Source: Halobacteriovorax sp. GB3
GTDB taxonomy: Bacteria > Bdellovibrionota > Bacteriovoracia > Bacteriovoracales > Bacteriovoracaceae
Assembly: GCF_028649655.1 (NCBI RefSeq)
Contig: NZ_JAQSLN010000004.1
Coordinates: forward strand, 124,001 to 188,000
Reading direction: 5' to 3'
DNA length: 64,000 nucleotides
The position numbers and the translations under genes are program-made. The notes under the pieces were generated by a model, which searched no databases, was not told where the DNA came from, and saw only the letters and a program-made list of their open reading frames with translations. Shown here in pieces: positions 62,035 through 64,000 of the stretch (position 1 is its first letter; each line of letters begins with the position of its first letter).

Positions 62035-62436
62035 ATGAGTATTCGAATCCCAAATGAGGAATTTCAATTATCATTCTCCCGCTCTTCAGGAGCAGGAGGA
62101 CAAAATGTTAATAAGGTTAATACAAAGGTAACTCTAACTTGGGATTACAAAAATTCAAAATCTCTTTCTGCAGCTGTAAAGAAGCGATTTGAAAATGAAT
62201 ATTCTCGCTATATTACGGCAGAAAAGCTCGTTAAAATTGTCAGTCAAAAACATCGTAGCCAGCAAATGAATATTGATGATGCCATTTCAAAACTTCATGT
62301 GATGCTTGCAAATGTTGAAAGGCCACCAAAAAGAAGAGTTGCGACCAAACCAACTAAGGGCTCTATTAAAAGAAGGCTTACTGGTAAGAAAAACAAATCA
62401 GAGATTAAGAAAAATCGTCAAAAAGTAAAATACTAA
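62035..62436 (+). CDS. arfB: Ribosome-rescue peptidyl-tRNA hydrolase ArfB (RF1-like)
   Basis: 133 residues. SRSSGAGGQNVNKVNTKV holds the GGQ loop that hydrolyses peptidyl-tRNA on stalled ribosomes. The basic C-terminal tail (KGSIKRRLTGKKNKSEIKKN) is the part that enters the empty mRNA channel in ArfB/YaeJ. Length and lack of a codon-recognition domain exclude RF1/RF2. Coupled to ywbE. Confidence 0.92.
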   Translation: MSIRIPNEEFQLSFSRSSGAGGQNVNKVNTKVTLTWDYKNSKSLSAAVKKRFENEYSRYITAEKLVKIVSQKHRSQQMNIDDAISKLHVMLANVERPPKRRVATKPTKGSIKRRLTGKKNKSEIKKNRQKVKY

Positions 62437-62535
62437 ACCTTATATCAAACACTTATCATTCGTTTTCGATTCTCCCCTTTACACTCCACATAATTCTTTA
62501 TAGATCACTCGTACTAACCTTTTCACCAAGGACAC

Positions 62536-62847
62536 ATGATGATGAAAATTAAAGTTCTATTAGCAACGCTTTTTCTAAGTGTTTCTACGTACGCAGTTAA
62601 TCTAAGAGCAAATTGTTGGGTAAATGGTGGCGTTAATGCTGTTTGTGAAGCATGTAACTTCTCTTATCACAGACCTATCTTTTGTAGCATGCAAGTAAGA
62701 GGTGTTAGTTCACGAGGATTCTGGTTTAATGGTATGCAAAGTGGTGTCGTTTACCCTGGTCAGTGTATTAACGGTTATGTTTATGCAAATAACCCATATA
62801 TTGATCCACTCGTACACGCGACTGCAAATACTCAGTGCCAATTCTAA
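62536..62847 (+). CDS. Small secreted Cys-containing protein
   Basis: 103 residues; signal peptide (MMM)KIKVLLATLFLSVSTYA. Mature part of about 83 residues with six Cys (NCWVNGGVNAVCEACNF, IFCSM, QCING, QCQF) and many aromatic residues, a compact beta domain probably held by disulfides. AAGGACAC stands before three successive ATG codons; the second or third fits best. Has its own bidirectional terminator. Not recognised. Confidence 0.6.
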   Translation: MMMKIKVLLATLFLSVSTYAVNLRANCWVNGGVNAVCEACNFSYHRPIFCSMQVRGVSSRGFWFNGMQSGVVYPGQCINGYVYANNPYIDPLVHATANTQCQF

Positions 62848-62853
62848 AATAAC

Positions 62854-62882
62854 AAAGGGAGCATTTGCTCCCTTTTTTTTTG
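62854..62882. terminator. Bidirectional Rho-independent terminator
   Basis: AAAGGGAGC pairs with GCTCCCTTT around ATTT, then T-run; between two convergent genes. Confidence 0.9.
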
Positions 62883-63815
62883 TTAATCTAGATTATAAAA
62901 ACATTCATAACGAATAGGCTTTCTTCCATTAGAAAGTGCTGTTTTAAAAGAGGGTTGATTTGAATAATCGATCGTTCCCCAAATATATTCATGTCCTTTA
63001 CAAGTTATGGAGATGAATTTTCTTTGGATTGCTTTTGCAAGTCCCTTTCCCTTCCACTTTTGATCAATGAAGATTTCATTGAAATACATTCCGTCATGAC
63101 CAAGAAAAGAACTTCTAAGTCCGGCGATAAGTCCCATTAATTCACCTTGATAAAAGGCTTGATACAAAAGCCCTTCATCTTTTGATTCACTCATCGTTTC
63201 TATAGAGTTCAAGGGGACTTTCTTTTCAAGATGAGGATTTAAGCGATGAAAAGAACGATAGCCTAGTTTAAACCATTCATAATAAGAATCATCTTCTATC
63301 TTCTTAAACTGAATTTCATTTTCACTCGACCACGGCCTTAAGTTTAAGCAATCAATCGACTTGGCGACAAGAAATGTCGATCCGAATAAATCACAATCAC
63401 TTTCAACACTCGAATAGAGTGATATTTTCTGAGGTTTAAAAACTTCTAACTCAAATTTTATCGAGTCATAAAGGCGCTTCACTTCGCTTTTATCTTTAGG
63501 TTGAAAATTCAATCTCATTTGAACAAAAGGTAGATTTTTATCTCCTCCAAAATGGCGAATACCATAAAGCATTAACCGCTTTTCATCGATTTCTTTAAAA
63601 GATTCACGATAGGATTCAGGAGTTGTTCCCTCTACTTTAAAATGTTCAAAACGGGCCTTCATTACAGAAGGATCATTAAGTTCATCCCATTCACTTTGAA
63701 TATCTTTTTCAATTTCTCTTAGTGCCTCTTCTTTACATACAGAGAGTTCGCTTAAGTCATAAGATCGTAACTCTGTCTTTGCAAAAGATTGCACATCAGT
63801 TTTTTTCAATGTCAT
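62883..63815 (-). CDS. GNAT-family acetyltransferase
   Basis: 310 residues. The C-terminal 150 form a GNAT fold: LMGLIAGLRSSF, YFNEIFIDQKWKGKGLAKAI with the acetyl-CoA pyrophosphate loop (Q.wkGkGla), and a late helix with YSNQPSFKTALSNG, the usual N..a...y. region. The first 150 residues are an additional domain, perhaps a second, degenerate GNAT half. Acceptor unknown. AAAGGG precedes the ATG by nine bases. A short leader ORF with a terminator-like hairpin lies upstream, so expression may be attenuated. Confidence 0.75.
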   Translation of the reverse strand: MTLKKTDVQSFAKTELRSYDLSELSVCKEEALREIEKDIQSEWDELNDPSVMKARFEHFKVEGTTPESYRESFKEIDEKRLMLYGIRHFGGDKNLPFVQMRLNFQPKDKSEVKRLYDSIKFELEVFKPQKISLYSSVESDCDLFGSTFLVAKSIDCLNLRPWSSENEIQFKKIEDDSYYEWFKLGYRSFHRLNPHLEKKVPLNSIETMSESKDEGLLYQAFYQGELMGLIAGLRSSFLGHDGMYFNEIFIDQKWKGKGLAKAIQRKFISITCKGHEYIWGTIDYSNQPSFKTALSNGRKPIRYECFYNLD

Positions 63816-63840
63816 TTATTTTTTCCCTTTGAAAATTAAA

Positions 63841-63891
63841 ATAATAAAAGGGCAAGAGTCTGTATTTACTTTAGCAGACCTAAGAGTGCCC
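63841..63891 (-). terminator. Terminator-like hairpin overlapping a leader ORF
   Basis: GGGCA and GTCTG of the upstream arm pair with CAGAC and TGCCC of the downstream arm, followed by TTTTATTATTTT on the minus strand, 26 bp before the acetyltransferase start. Its upstream arm lies in the codons of the short ORF. Confidence 0.55.
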
Positions 63892-63922
63892 AACATGCTG
63901 TCATATTAACTTTTTTCATCAT
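63866..63922 (-). CDS. Short leader-peptide ORF (18 residues)
   Basis: MMKKVNMTACWALLGLLK, preceded by AAGGAGG, a near-perfect ribosome site, and ending at TAA. Too short for standard gene finding. The last codons, four of them Leu, lie in the upstream arm of the terminator-like hairpin, the layout of a transcription-attenuation leader; a small membrane peptide is the alternative. Confidence 0.45.
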   Translation of the reverse strand: MMKKVNMTACWALLGLLK

Positions 63923-64000
63923 GGCCTCCTTGGTTTTAAGATGAGATTTAATTGTAGCACAACCTATTATCTATCCCTATTCATGTCAATTACTTCTTTC

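Noticed and set aside
1-64000. CRISPR array
   Set aside because: No regularly spaced short repeats with unique spacers were seen; the only DNA repeats are the island borders.

Overview
The window looks like chromosome of an AT-rich Gram-negative bacterium, most probably a predatory or free-living member of the Bdellovibrionota (Bacteriovoracales/Halobacteriovorax type). Reasons: the low-GC coding sequence, many secreted proteins and lipoproteins with typical Gram-negative signal peptides, very large FN3 / SUMF1-like surface lipoproteins, prepilin-like proteins, outer-membrane barrels and a PrkA kinase. This placement is inference; no 16S or marker tree could be run.

Layout. 1-2042 (minus) holds the start of a prepilin-type protein (cut by the window edge) and a second membrane-anchored pilin-like protein. 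2327-4857 (plus) is a glycolytic pair, gpmI and pfkA. 4889-24107 (minus) is a nine-gene envelope locus in two transcription units: three lipoproteins of 633, 1737 and 1657 residues, then after a strong hairpin two predicted outer-membrane barrels, a cytoplasmic protein, a membrane sensor-like protein, a PEGA/TPR-like periplasmic protein and a 712-residue protein that reads like FliF fused to FliG. Diverging from it on the plus strand (24441-28360) are a MotA-like and a MotB-like stator pair, a small membrane protein and a membrane protein carrying 100 Leu-x-x triplets. I infer that these 13 genes build an undescribed ion-driven trans-envelope machine (gliding or surface-adhesin transport): stator, rotor-like protein, periplasmic and outer-membrane parts, and giant surface lipoproteins.

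28505-48954 is mostly housekeeping and secreted proteins: a free-standing ComM N-terminal domain, glutamate dehydrogenase, two HExxH secreted proteins flanking a parA-parB pair, a rhodanese-nadA-cysteine desulfurase operon with a possible structured leader, a 5'-nucleotidase-like lipoprotein that has lost its metal ligands, a SUMF1-like membrane protein, prkA, an RluA-type pseudouridine synthase, a HAD phosphatase and an outer-membrane barrel.

49131-61635 is a 12-kb genomic island beside tRNA-His. A near-perfect 175-bp direct repeat, which begins in the last 7 bases of the tRNA, bounds it. It contains a broken IS481 transposase fused to a tyrosine-integrase tail and a frameshifted ISL3 transposase. 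It also has three cargo modules that look like defence or stress systems: (i) Hsp70 + TerB/J-like membrane protein + M48-like peptidase; (ii) DUF457-like membrane hydrolase + class III nucleotide-cyclase-like protein (Pycsar-like); (iii) HEPN-motif protein + zinc-ribbon-repeat protein with a Vsr-like nuclease domain. A recombinase-type HTH protein sits at the right end.

61839-64000 returns to core genes: ywbE, arfB, a small secreted Cys-containing protein, a GNAT acetyltransferase, and a short leader-peptide ORF overlapping a terminator-like hairpin upstream of it.
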